This document shows, piece after piece, positions 1-8,366 of a DNA stretch of 64,000 nucleotides. The stretch's first letter is position 1, and every line of letters begins with the position of its first letter. The stretch is from the NCBI GenBank assembly GCA_947505245.1, contig CANNIZ010000003.1, positions 114,024 through 178,023 on the forward strand, given 5' to 3'. The notes below the pieces were generated by a model, which was not told the DNA's origin, made no database searches, and saw only the letters and a program-made list of their open reading frames with translations. Source of the DNA: Pseudomonadota bacterium. Lineage in GTDB: Bacteria; Myxococcota_A; UBA796; GCA-2862545. A program made the position numbers and the translations under genes.

Positions 1-2
1 TG

Positions 3-488
3 TGGCCGGAGGGCGCCGCGTACCGCGTGCGCACGATCTTCGGCGACGACTTCATCGTGGATCCGGAGCACACGCGGCTCGTGATGGAGAACGACCTCGG
101 CACGTTCGCGCCGTTCTTGTCGGAGTGTGCGTCCGCGCGTCCCGTCGGAGACGCTGATGGCGACTGGCGGATCGAGCTCATGAACGGCACCGTGCTCGTC
201 GGACCGCTCGACGACGACGCGATCACGTTCGCGCTCGCGAACGGCCCCGAACAGGTCACCGTCCCGCTCACGTCGTTCGCGTGGATGGAGCGCGTGTGGT
301 TCCCGGAGCACAACGTGGTCGACCAGCGCAGGATGAGCGGCGGTGAGGAACCGGCGGGCAATGCCGCCTGGGCGAGCCCCGCGACGGTCCAGTCCTCACC
401 ACCGGCGCCCCGCGCGGCCAGCCCCGCGGACGGATGGTTCCGGAACGACGAGCTGCGCCAGGTCAAGGACGAGCAGGTCGTTCACTGA
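3..488 (+). CDS. Unknown protein, 5' end outside window
   Basis: The reading frame is open to the left edge; a GTG at 27 exists but the frame continues upstream as W-P-E-G-A-A-Y-R, so the gene is probably truncated by the window. I do not recognise the family. The middle part (NGTVLVGPLDDDAITFAL, then a second beta-rich stretch ending VTVPLTSFAWMERVW) has the alternating pattern of a small beta-barrel of the kind seen in bacterial 'NGD-x-L-x-G' SH3/Sm-like domains; that is only a resemblance. The last 50 residues are low-complexity Pro/Ala/Ser and look disordered. The 3' end overlaps the convergent FGE-like gene by 26 bases. Confidence 0.55.
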   Translation, partial: WPEGAAYRVRTIFGDDFIVDPEHTRLVMENDLGTFAPFLSECASARPVGDADGDWRIELMNGTVLVGPLDDDAITFALANGPEQVTVPLTSFAWMERVWFPEHNVVDQRRMSGGEEPAGNAAWASPATVQSSPPAPRAASPADGWFRNDELRQVKDEQVVH

Positions 489-1848
489 CGTAGGGCTCGA
501 ACACCAGTCGCATCCCGAAGGTGATGCGAGGGAGCGCGCCGTAGGCTTCATGGCGCACGGATTCGAGAGACTCGCCGAAGCCCGACGTGAAGCTCCCGCC
601 GGCGAGGCTATCGGGCTCGTCCAGCCACTCGTGGACGTTGCCCCACACGCCGTAGAGCCCGTACGCATTGGGCAGGCCCGAGCCCACGGGCGCGAGGACG
701 GGGTAGCCGTCGGAACAATACGGGCCGCCGGTCGGAGAGACCAGGCCGGCAGCCTCGTACGACTGATCGCGAATGTTGGCGTACTTGCACGGGTACTTGC
801 GGTCTGGGAGCGCGCCGGCATAGCAGGCGTATTCCCCGGCGGTCGGAAGACGGAAGCGCCCCGACATCTCGACGCCGTCAACGGAGATCGCGGCGCCCTG
901 CTCGGTCAACAGGGCTGCGATGTACCGCGCCTCGTATTGGGACAGGCAGGCCGCAGGCTCGTCCTCGATGTCCTGAGACCGCAGTATCTCCCGCGGAACG
1001 CGGGGTTCCCGGTACTCCGCGCAGCTGTCCATCGTCAGCGTGAACGACTCGTCGAGGCTCCGAGCGACCGAGCGGGGAGTCTCGGTGGACTCGACCCACA
1101 GGGTCGATCCCTCGGGTCCACAGGGCGTGCCCCGGACCTCCACCTTCGCGACGGGCTCGGCCGGGCGGGACGGGGTGGGCCGCCTGGCCGGCTCGAACAC
1201 CAGCCGCATGCCCTGCTCCAGACCGGAGATTCCCCCCAGTCCGCCACGCCCCGGCTTCAGGCCGTCGAGGGCGGGCACCGAGAGGTAGGACATCCCGTAG
1301 CTCCAGCGCTCCTCGGCCATCTTCTCATTGACGTTGCCCCACAGACCCAGCAGGCCGTAGGCGTTGGGAGCGCCGAAGGTGACCGGCGCCAGCAGCGGGT
1401 AGCCGTCGTCGCAGTCGTAGCCGGCGCCTGGCGCGTCGTACCAACCGGGGTAGCTCCGGTCGAGGACGTTGCCGCGGTCACAGGCCGTGCCTGCGGTCGG
1501 GCGCTCGCCGAGGATGCACTGGTATTCGGCGACGGTCGGCAGGCGAAATACTCCGCGAAGACGGCCCGAGGGGCCGAGGGCGCGCGAGGTCTCGTTGGCT
1601 CGACGTACGAGGTACCCAACCTCGGTGCCGTAGAGGCAGGCGATCGGCATGTCGGGGCCGACCTGGGGGGGCAAAAAGTAGGACAGTCTTGGATTATCGC
1701 CCGCTTCGCAGGCATCGACGCGGGCCTCGAGGCCCGGCGCCCACTGCGCGGCGAGCGATTGCGGGGTCTCCGTCGTCTCCACCCACAGCACCTTCCCATC
1801 GGCGCCGCAGGGGGTCGCCGACACCGGAACGTCGATCCAGGCGCTCAC
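463..1848 (-). CDS. Tandem FGE/SUMF1-like protein
   Basis: About 461 residues made of two homologous halves. Each half begins with a TPCG-x-x-G-x-x-LWVE-x-TETP segment, continues to FRLPT-x-x-EY and a DDGYPLLAP / SDGYPVLAP box, then a G-L-x-G-x-WGNV box, and ends GMRLVFEP. These are hallmarks of the formylglycine-generating-enzyme/sulfatase-modifying-factor fold. The usual RGGSW and catalytic Cys pair are not visible, so a binding or structural role is more likely than formylglycine formation. GTG at 1848 overlaps the upstream stop (GTGA); GTG at 1860 is an alternative. It sits directly downstream of the metalloprotease-like gene and is probably cotranscribed with it. No signal peptide is seen. 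Confidence 0.75.
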   Translation of the reverse strand: MSAWIDVPVSATPCGADGKVLWVETTETPQSLAAQWAPGLEARVDACEAGDNPRLSYFLPPQVGPDMPIACLYGTEVGYLVRRANETSRALGPSGRLRGVFRLPTVAEYQCILGERPTAGTACDRGNVLDRSYPGWYDAPGAGYDCDDGYPLLAPVTFGAPNAYGLLGLWGNVNEKMAEERWSYGMSYLSVPALDGLKPGRGGLGGISGLEQGMRLVFEPARRPTPSRPAEPVAKVEVRGTPCGPEGSTLWVESTETPRSVARSLDESFTLTMDSCAEYREPRVPREILRSQDIEDEPAACLSQYEARYIAALLTEQGAAISVDGVEMSGRFRLPTAGEYACYAGALPDRKYPCKYANIRDQSYEAAGLVSPTGGPYCSDGYPVLAPVGSGLPNAYGLYGVWGNVHEWLDEPDSLAGGSFTSGFGESLESVRHEAYGALPRITFGMRLVFEPYVSERPARP

Positions 1849-2930
1849 GGCCCGTTCCACACGTCCAGCACGGCCTGCAGCGCCTCGGGGTCACCCGAGA
1901 CGTAGGCGGCGCGAAGCGTCGGTTCGGTCAGTCGACCCGAAACCAACAGCGCCTTCAACCGCTGCAGTGCTTCGACCTCCGCCCCGTCGCCTGCGCTCTC
2001 GCCGGAGGACGGCAACGCGGAGCCGGACGCATCGTAGAACGACCGATCGTCGGACCGATCGTCGGGGTCCTTTCCGGCGAACACGAGATCCGTGAAATAG
2101 CGGGTGGCGCCTTCGTCGAGGAGGTAGGGCGCGGCACCCTGCCACGCCGGGGAGGCCGTGGAGTGGGTCACCTCGTGAACGGCCGTATTCGGCGAATCGT
2201 CCCACAGGTAGGCCGTGCTGGTGTCGGCCCAATAGAACCCGACAATATCGGAGGGCAACATGCGCATTGCGCGTGCGTCCCGGACAAAGACCTCGACGAA
2301 CGCTTCAGGGTCGAGCTCGGGCGTCGCAGGTGCAAGGGACACCGGGGAGTCGGATCTCGTCGTCTCGCCGGTGATCCCGTTGGTATGCTGGATCAACATC
2401 GGCGGGGCATCCAGCAGCGATCGTCCTGAAGCGCCGGGGTGGGCCGCGACCCAGGCCGCCCGCTCCGGCGGCGTGAAAGCTCGCGCGAGATCTGCCGCCT
2501 TGTCGTCCGCCAGCTTGCCGTAGGTCGTCAGAAGCTCTTTCTGCGTCGGTACCTGCTCGACCCGGCTCGCCCTCGGTACGAACGAGGGCTCGCCCTTCAG
2601 CAGGTCCGCCGAGGAGATCAGCTCGACGGCCAGCTGGAGCTGATCTTTTTCGAGCGTCGGCCAAACGGGCCCCATCGGCGGTGGCGACCTCAGGCCCGGC
2701 GTACCGTCGCTGTCGGTGGGCGGCGGATCCGTCTCACCGAGCGGCGCCGCGTCCGCCGATCGCTGGCCATCCGCCGTGCCCTCGTCGAGTAGAGCCGACC
2801 GCTCAGGTTCGGGGGCGGTCAGGCCGGAGACGCGGAAGGCGTTGTCCTCGCCGCCAGCGATCGACTTCGGTTCTGGTTTGGATGCCCGTTCCTGAGCAGG
2901 CGACTTCTGGGACTGGTGCGTTCGGGCCAT
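1845..2930 (-). CDS. Putative HExxH metalloprotease with disordered N-terminus
   Basis: About 361 residues. The first 110 are low-complexity (Pro/Asp/Ser/Gln) and probably disordered. The C-terminal half has NTAVHEVTHSTAS, a zinc-type HExxH, followed some 25 residues later by LLDEGATRYFTDL, where the Glu could be the third ligand as in gluzincin-like families (EG-x-T-x-YF). ATG 2930 is preferred over the start at 2972 because GGAAGGA lies 6 bases ahead. No signal peptide is visible, so it may act in the cytoplasm or be a cargo of a secretion device. Its 3' end overlaps the start of the FGE-like gene by 4 bases. The family is not recognised beyond the motif; substrate unknown. Confidence 0.65.
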   Translation of the reverse strand: MARTHQSQKSPAQERASKPEPKSIAGGEDNAFRVSGLTAPEPERSALLDEGTADGQRSADAAPLGETDPPPTDSDGTPGLRSPPPMGPVWPTLEKDQLQLAVELISSADLLKGEPSFVPRASRVEQVPTQKELLTTYGKLADDKAADLARAFTPPERAAWVAAHPGASGRSLLDAPPMLIQHTNGITGETTRSDSPVSLAPATPELDPEAFVEVFVRDARAMRMLPSDIVGFYWADTSTAYLWDDSPNTAVHEVTHSTASPAWQGAAPYLLDEGATRYFTDLVFAGKDPDDRSDDRSFYDASGSALPSSGESAGDGAEVEALQRLKALLVSGRLTEPTLRAAYVSGDPEALQAVLDVWNGP

Positions 2931-3006
2931 CGGCTTCCTTCCACGATCAGCTTCGTTCACAGGGTCTGGCACGTCAAGGACGAACCTGGCCGGACGGATC
3001 TGACCC

Positions 3007-3711
3007 TCAGGGCGCGAGGCGGAACATCGCGAGTCGGTCGCCTACGAGCACGGCAAAGTCTCCGTTCGGCGTGATCGCCGAACGCGGGCAGCCCGCGAGC
3101 ACGCGCCCGGACGCCGCGTCGGACAGGCAGCCCTCGCCGAGAGGCGCATCGGCGGCGAGGTACTTCCACGCGGGCACGATGCGGGGAAGCTCGGGCGAGC
3201 CGAACCGCCGCTCGGGCGCGTCGACGAGCGGCACGAGGGACGCGTCGAGCCCGGCGAGATCGGTCCCGACGACGACGACCCACCCGTCCGCGAGCGGCCA
3301 CGTCTCGGGGAGGATCTCTGGAAACCGCACCCGATCGGGCTTGTCGAGCAGCGTCAGCTCCCGCACCCGCCCGATCGCCGGCACCTCGACCGTGCCCGCG
3401 TCTCCCGCGAGGAACACGCCCGCGACGGTCTCTGAAGGGATCGGCCACGCCCGGAGCGCGAGCGATTCCGGCAGCGGCCCCGGCTCCACGAGCAACATGC
3501 GCTCCGGATCGTCGAGCGTGAGCGCGTAGTCGCCCCGGCAGGGCTTCGGGAACGCAAACGCGCCGTCGGTCACGTCGCTCGTCAGGGGTTCGCACTTGCC
3601 GGACACCTGCGTCGCGGTGACGCGCAGACCCGAGAGCCCGGCCCCGGTGCGTACGTCCACGAGCGCGCCCGTGACCTGCTCTGGCGTACAGGCGAGCAGG
3701 AAGAGGATCAC
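3007..3711 (-). CDS. Lipoprotein with carboxypeptidase-regulatory-like domain
   Basis: About 234 residues. It starts VILFLLACTPEQ, a short lipoprotein signal with lipobox LLAC, followed directly by a VTGALVDVRTGAGLSGLRVT segment typical of carboxypeptidase-regulatory-like (CarboxypepD_reg, prealbumin-like) domains. The rest is beta-rich and ends with a VLVGDRLAMFRL-type strand; no catalytic motif is visible. The GTG start (3711) overlaps the stop of pyrF (GTGA), which decides the start and implies translational coupling, although pairing a pyrimidine enzyme with a surface lipoprotein is functionally odd. Confidence 0.7.
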   Translation of the reverse strand: MILFLLACTPEQVTGALVDVRTGAGLSGLRVTATQVSGKCEPLTSDVTDGAFAFPKPCRGDYALTLDDPERMLLVEPGPLPESLALRAWPIPSETVAGVFLAGDAGTVEVPAIGRVRELTLLDKPDRVRFPEILPETWPLADGWVVVVGTDLAGLDASLVPLVDAPERRFGSPELPRIVPAWKYLAADAPLGEGCLSDAASGRVLAGCPRSAITPNGDFAVLVGDRLAMFRLAP

Positions 3712-4514
3712 GCGAGGTCGCGCACGAACGACCGCGCGCGCTCGGCGATCAGCGACTCCCAGTCGGCTCCGTCGCGGCCCGACGCCGGAAACCCGACCCC
3801 ACGGGCTGACACCACCAAGGCGCCGAGCCCGTCCGCGCGGCGAAGCACGTCGACCGCCGCGCGATCGCCGCCCTGCGCGCCGTACCCGGGGACGAGGAAC
3901 CACGTGTTTGGCAGGCGTTCGCGCCAGGCCCGGCCCTCGTCGCCGAGCGTGGCCCCGACCACGGCGCCCGCGGACGGGTTCGCGGCGAGCCACTCCGCGA
4001 CGTGATCGGCCATGCCCGGGGTCCCCCGTTGCCACGCACCCGCGCCGGGGTTTGACGTCCGCAGCAGCACGAACAGCCCCTTTCCGGGAAGGCGCGCCGC
4101 GAACGGGTCGAGCGACTCCCGACCGAGGTACGGCGAAACGGTCACCGCGTCGGCCCCGGTCGGACCGTCATCGTCGATCGTCGCGTGGGCGTAGGCCTCA
4201 GCCGTGGTGCCGATGTCGCCGCGTTTCGCGTCGAGCACGACGAGCAGACCCGCGGCGCGCGCGGCGTGCACCACGTCTTCCAGCGCGGCGACGCCGGCGC
4301 TGCCGTGTGCCTCGAAGAACGCGACCTGGGGCTTCACGGCGGGGACGACGCCGGCGCACGCGCGCACCACGCCAAGGCCGTAGGCCCGGGCGGCAGCCGC
4401 TCCCCCGCCGAGCACCTCCGGCAGACGTTCGAGGTGGGGATCGATGCCCACGCAGGCCGAAGCCCCGCAGGTGCGGCTCGCAGCTTCCAGCCGTTCGACA
4501 AAACCAGCCGCCAC
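3708..4514 (-). CDS. pyrF: Orotidine-5'-phosphate decarboxylase (PyrF type 2)
   Basis: Decarboxylates OMP to UMP, the last step of de novo pyrimidine synthesis, in the cytoplasm. The 268-residue product shows the type-2 OMP decarboxylase pattern: VGIDPHLERLP near the N-terminus, VKPQVAFFE, the catalytic LDAKRGDIGTTAEAYA segment (the Lys/Asp charge network), a P-Y-L-G box, and a PGYGAQGGD phosphate-binding segment. Length fits the family (about 270). GTG 4514 is chosen because GGAGG lies 5 bases ahead and the family normally begins F-x-x-RL; the ATG at 4598 would add an atypical leader and collide with the divergent aminotransferase start. It is followed by the coupled lipoprotein gene. Confidence 0.93.
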   Translation of the reverse strand: MAAGFVERLEAASRTCGASACVGIDPHLERLPEVLGGGAAAARAYGLGVVRACAGVVPAVKPQVAFFEAHGSAGVAALEDVVHAARAAGLLVVLDAKRGDIGTTAEAYAHATIDDDGPTGADAVTVSPYLGRESLDPFAARLPGKGLFVLLRTSNPGAGAWQRGTPGMADHVAEWLAANPSAGAVVGATLGDEGRAWRERLPNTWFLVPGYGAQGGDRAAVDVLRRADGLGALVVSARGVGFPASGRDGADWESLIAERARSFVRDLA

Positions 4515-4596
4515 CGCGACCTCCCTCCCCCGGATATCGAGCCCGGGGGCCGACGTCCGCCCGGGCCTCTGGTAGGCTCCTGCCCCCGGAGGCTTC

Positions 4597-5985
4597 ATGC
4601 TCGCCCGCCGCGTCCAAACCGAGTTGCCCGGACCCCTCGCGCGCGCAGCGATCGCGCGCGATCACTTCGACATGCAGGGGATCTACCGTTCTGTCGTGTT
4701 CGACGACGCAGCGAGCGCGGGCGTACACCTCGTAGACGTCGACGGGAACGTGTTCCTCGACCTGTTCTCGAGCTTCGCCCTCGGCGCGCTTGGCTACAAC
4801 CACCCCGACCTCGTCGCGATGGCCTCGACCCCCGCGTTCGTACACGCGTCGATCAACCCGACGTCGACGCCGTTTGTGACGACGCCGGCGTGGTTCGACT
4901 TCATCGAGGCGATGGAGCAGAATTACGCTCCGCGCGGCATGCACCGCATGTTCTGCGTGGACGCCGGTGGCGAAGGCGTGGACGCCGCGATCAAGGCCGC
5001 GTTCATCGTGCACGGCGAGCATCGGCGCGTGGCCGCAGGTGGGCCGAAGAACCCGCTCGAACTGCCAGCCGCCGAGCAGGCCCGCATCATGGACAACGCC
5101 GGCACGGACGCCGTGATCGTCGCGTTCTCGGGCGCGTTCCACGGCCGCGGGCTCGGCTCGCTCTCGGCGACGCACAGCAAGCTGATCCACAAGGCCGATC
5201 AGCCCGCGTTTCCCTGGCCCACTGTACCGTTCCCGGCGAACAAGTGGCCGCTCGAGCGCCACACCGACGAGAACGCCGCGGCCGAAGCCGCCTCGCTCAA
5301 AGCACTCGCCCAGGTGCTCGACGCGCACGCAGGACGTGTCGCCGCCGTGATCATCGAGCCTGTGCAGTCCGAAGGTGGCGACCGCCACGCCTCGCCCGCG
5401 TTCTACCAGGGCGTCCAGCGGCTCACCAAGCAGGCCGGCGCCGCGTTCATCCTGGACGAGGTACAGACGGGCGTGGCGATCAGCGGCACCTACTGGGCGC
5501 ACGAGCAGCTTGATCTTCCCGAGCCGCCCGACATGGTCACGTTCGGCAAGAAGATGCAGCTCGGCGGGTTCTTTGCGCGGCAGAGCCACTCGATCGACCA
5601 GTTCGGGCGCATGTACCAGACGCGCAACGGCGACCGCGCCCGCGCGATGCTGTCGGTCACGACGTGGGAGACCATCGCCCGCGATCGGCTCACGGCCAAC
5701 GCGCGCGAGGTCGGCGGGCACTTCCTCCATGGCCTGCAGAGCCTCTCCGACAAGTATCCGGGGCTGATCACCGAGGCGCGCGGCAAGGGCTTCCTGCTCG
5801 CGTTCGACCTTCCAACCACGGCCGGGCGCGACGACTTCCTCAAGCGCTGCCTCGCCCGCGGCGTGTTCGGCACGTACACCGGCGTGCGCTCCGTGCGGCT
5901 GCGCCCCCACCTGATCACCACGCGCGACCACGTGGACGAGGCCCTCGAGGTGTTCTTCGACGTCGCCGAAGAGATGACCGCATGA
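4597..5985 (+). CDS. Class III aminotransferase, GABA/lysine transaminase-like
   Basis: PLP-dependent omega-aminotransferase of 462 residues. It resembles the eukaryote-type 4-aminobutyrate transaminase and L-lysine 6-transaminase group rather than bacterial GabT: FSGAFHGRGLGSLSATHSK, EPVQSEGGDRHAS, DEVQTGV (PLP-binding Asp), then TFGKKMQLGG with the Schiff-base Lys. No substrate can be fixed from sequence. It is the first gene of a three-gene operon: its stop overlaps the GNAT gene start (ATGA), and the third gene is a paralogue. A co-substrate such as GABA, lysine or a diamine is a reasonable guess. Confidence 0.9.
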   Translation: MLARRVQTELPGPLARAAIARDHFDMQGIYRSVVFDDAASAGVHLVDVDGNVFLDLFSSFALGALGYNHPDLVAMASTPAFVHASINPTSTPFVTTPAWFDFIEAMEQNYAPRGMHRMFCVDAGGEGVDAAIKAAFIVHGEHRRVAAGGPKNPLELPAAEQARIMDNAGTDAVIVAFSGAFHGRGLGSLSATHSKLIHKADQPAFPWPTVPFPANKWPLERHTDENAAAEAASLKALAQVLDAHAGRVAAVIIEPVQSEGGDRHASPAFYQGVQRLTKQAGAAFILDEVQTGVAISGTYWAHEQLDLPEPPDMVTFGKKMQLGGFFARQSHSIDQFGRMYQTRNGDRARAMLSVTTWETIARDRLTANAREVGGHFLHGLQSLSDKYPGLITEARGKGFLLAFDLPTTAGRDDFLKRCLARGVFGTYTGVRSVRLRPHLITTRDHVDEALEVFFDVAEEMTA

Positions 5986-6971
5986 AGTCGCCGCTCGTCG
6001 ACGTCGATGACCTCGCCCCAGGTGAGAACCACGGGAAGGCCGCGACCGCGTTGACCCGGTACACCGTGGAGGAGGTCACCACCGAGGCCGCGTTCGACGA
6101 AGGCCTCGCGCCGCTGAACGCGCAGTTCCTCGCAACGGGAGAGATCGAGCGCGAGGACGTGCTGCGCACCTGGCTGCGCGCCGGCTTCCGCACCAGCCCG
6201 GCCACGCCGATCGCCGCGCGCTACCACATGCTGCTCGTACGCGACGCGGACGGCACCCTCGCCGCCGTGCGCGACTGCTTCACCGCGACAGACCCCACTA
6301 CGGGCCGGGTCGTCGTGTTGTTGTCGCACAGCCTCGTCCTGCCGCAACACCGTCGCACCGGCGTCGGCGCGCTCCTTCGCGCCTGCCCGGTCGCGTTCGC
6401 GCGCGCGGACGCCAAAGCCCTCGGCGTGACCCACCCGAAAATCCTGTTGTTCGCCGAGATGGAGCCGATCGAGCCGCACAACCGCACGACCGTCACGCGC
6501 GTGCTCGCGTACGCCCGCGCGGGTTTCCGCGCGATCCCGCCAACATCGCTGCCGTACGCTCAGCCCGACTTTCGCGACCTTGACGCGCTCGGCGTCGGCC
6601 CCGTCCCGCTGCCGTTCCTTTGCCTGATCCGCCAGATCGGTGAAGACGGTCGCCCCGACGCGCCCCGTGCGACAATCGAGGCCTTGGTGCGCCACGTGCA
6701 GGCGATTCACCTGCACCACTGCGCGCCGGGTCAGCTCGCCACGATCCGCGACCACGCCCTCGGCGCGCTTGCGCGGGATTCGCGCGACCCGATCCCGCTC
6801 GTACGGCTCCCCGTCGCACCCTCTGAGGTGTCGCTGCTCGAGCCGCTCATGTACAGCCGCGTGTTCGCGCTTTATCCCTCAACCTGGATCGGCCCGCTGC
6901 CCCTCGGCGACGCCGACCTCGAGACGACCCTGCTCGTCGCCAACTGGAACCCGCCCAAGGAGCGCCCGTGA
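5982..6971 (+). CDS. GNAT-like acetyltransferase between two aminotransferases
   Basis: About 329 residues. The central region LVLPQHRRTGVGALLRA matches GNAT motif A (R/Q-x-x-G-x-G/A, the acetyl-CoA pyrophosphate loop), preceded by beta strands (MLLVRDADGTLAAVRDCF). A C-terminal extension of about 120 residues is unrecognised. Start and stop overlap both neighbours (ATGA at 5982, GTGA at 6968), so stoichiometric coupling with the flanking aminotransferases is likely. A role in acetylating an amine made or consumed by them is inference. Confidence 0.7.
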   Translation: MKSPLVDVDDLAPGENHGKAATALTRYTVEEVTTEAAFDEGLAPLNAQFLATGEIEREDVLRTWLRAGFRTSPATPIAARYHMLLVRDADGTLAAVRDCFTATDPTTGRVVVLLSHSLVLPQHRRTGVGALLRACPVAFARADAKALGVTHPKILLFAEMEPIEPHNRTTVTRVLAYARAGFRAIPPTSLPYAQPDFRDLDALGVGPVPLPFLCLIRQIGEDGRPDAPRATIEALVRHVQAIHLHHCAPGQLATIRDHALGALARDSRDPIPLVRLPVAPSEVSLLEPLMYSRVFALYPSTWIGPLPLGDADLETTLLVANWNPPKERP

Positions 6972-8365
6972 GCACCGAACCCGTGATCCCCAACGAACCG
7001 CAAGGTGTCTCGATCCTCACCCGGGTGCCCGGACCAGCCAGCGAGGCCCTGCGCGCCCGCCACCAGCACTTCCAGGACGCGCGCACGATCCACCTGTACC
7101 AGGACGCGCGGAAGAGCCTCGGAAGCTTCATCGTCGACGCCGACGGAAACACGCTGCTCGACGTGTACGGCCACATCGCCGCGGTGCCCATCGGGTACAA
7201 CCACCCCGCGCTGCTCAGCGCCTGGAAGGGGGGCGCGTTCGACTGGGCCGCCGGCTTCAGGCCCGCGCTCGGCATCATGCCGCCCCCCGAGTGGGTGGAC
7301 ATCGTCGAGGCGATCAGCAAGGTCGCCCCGGTCGGGCTTCCGCGCTTCGTCACCGTGACGACCGGCTCCGAGGCCGTCGAGAACGCGTTCAAGGCCGCGT
7401 TCATCGCGTTCATGCGCCGCCGCCGCGGAGGCGCCTCGTGGAGCGAGGACGACGCGCGCCTGTCCATGATCAACGCGCAGCCCGGCGTGAACGAGCTGAA
7501 GATCCTCTCGTTCGAGGGCGCGTTCCACGGCCGTAGCCTGGGCGCCCTGTCGGCGACGCGCAGCAAGGCGATCCACAAGCTCGACGTGCCCGCGTTTGCC
7601 TGGCCTGTCGTGCCCTTCCCCGCGAATAAGTTCCCACTCAACGAACACGTTCACGACAACAGCGCGCTCGAGGCGAGCTGCCTGCAGGCCGTGACCGACG
7701 CGCTCGACGCCGACGGGAACATCGCCGCGCTGATCGTCGAGCCGATCCAGGGCGAAGGCGGCGATCGGCACGCGTCGCCGGCGTTCTTCCGCGCGCTACG
7801 CGACCTGCTCAAGGCGCGCGGCGTGTTCATGATCGTCGACGAAGTGCAGACCGGCGCCGGCGCGACGGGCACGTTCTGGGCGCACGAGGCGTGGGGCCTC
7901 ACCGACCCGCCCGACTTCGTCACGTTCAGCAAGAAGATGCAGCTCGGCGGCTTCTTCTATCGCGAAGAACACGCCGTCCCCGAGACCTACCGGATCTTCA
8001 ACACGTACCTGGGGGACCCGCTGCGCGGCGCCCAGCTCGCGGTCATCCTCGACGTGATCGCCAAAGACGACCTCGTCGCGCACACGAAGCGCACCGGCGA
8101 GAAGCTCCTCGCCGGCCTCCTCGAGCTGCAGGCGCGCTACCCGGACGTGTTGTCGCAGGCGCGCGGCGTGGGGACCCACTGCGCAATCGACGCCAGGGAC
8201 CCCGCCACGCGCGACGCGATCGTCGGCGCGGTGCGTCAGCTCGGCCTCGAGGCGGGTGGTTCCGGGGATCGCAGCATCCGGTTCCGCCCCCCGCTCGTGT
8301 TCGCGAGCCGCCATGTGGGGCTCGCGCTCGACCTGCTGAGCGCCGCCGTCGCGACGGTGCGGTAG
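6968..8365 (+). CDS. Eukaryote-type 4-aminobutyrate transaminase-like enzyme
   Basis: The 465-residue product follows eukaryotic GABA transaminase almost block for block: FEGAFHGRSLGALSATRSK, IHKLDVPAFAWP, PFPANKFPL, EPIQGEGGDRHASPAFF, DEVQTGAGATGTFWAHE, TFSKKMQLGGFF with the PLP Lys, YRIFNTYLGDP, GSGDRSIRFRPPLVF. It should transfer the omega-amino group of GABA or a similar substrate to 2-oxoglutarate, but the substrate is not proven. It is a paralogue of the first gene of this operon; the GTG start overlaps the GNAT stop. It ends 1 base before the convergent MopE-repeat lipoprotein gene. Confidence 0.9.
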   Translation: MSTEPVIPNEPQGVSILTRVPGPASEALRARHQHFQDARTIHLYQDARKSLGSFIVDADGNTLLDVYGHIAAVPIGYNHPALLSAWKGGAFDWAAGFRPALGIMPPPEWVDIVEAISKVAPVGLPRFVTVTTGSEAVENAFKAAFIAFMRRRRGGASWSEDDARLSMINAQPGVNELKILSFEGAFHGRSLGALSATRSKAIHKLDVPAFAWPVVPFPANKFPLNEHVHDNSALEASCLQAVTDALDADGNIAALIVEPIQGEGGDRHASPAFFRALRDLLKARGVFMIVDEVQTGAGATGTFWAHEAWGLTDPPDFVTFSKKMQLGGFFYREEHAVPETYRIFNTYLGDPLRGAQLAVILDVIAKDDLVAHTKRTGEKLLAGLLELQARYPDVLSQARGVGTHCAIDARDPATRDAIVGAVRQLGLEAGGSGDRSIRFRPPLVFASRHVGLALDLLSAAVATVR

Positions 8366-8366
8366 G

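Noticed and set aside
343..1905. Long plus-strand open frame opposite the FGE-like gene
   Set aside because: Arg/Pro/Gly-rich translation with no fold pattern; the antisense gene has clear repeated family motifs. Such frames are a by-product of very high GC.
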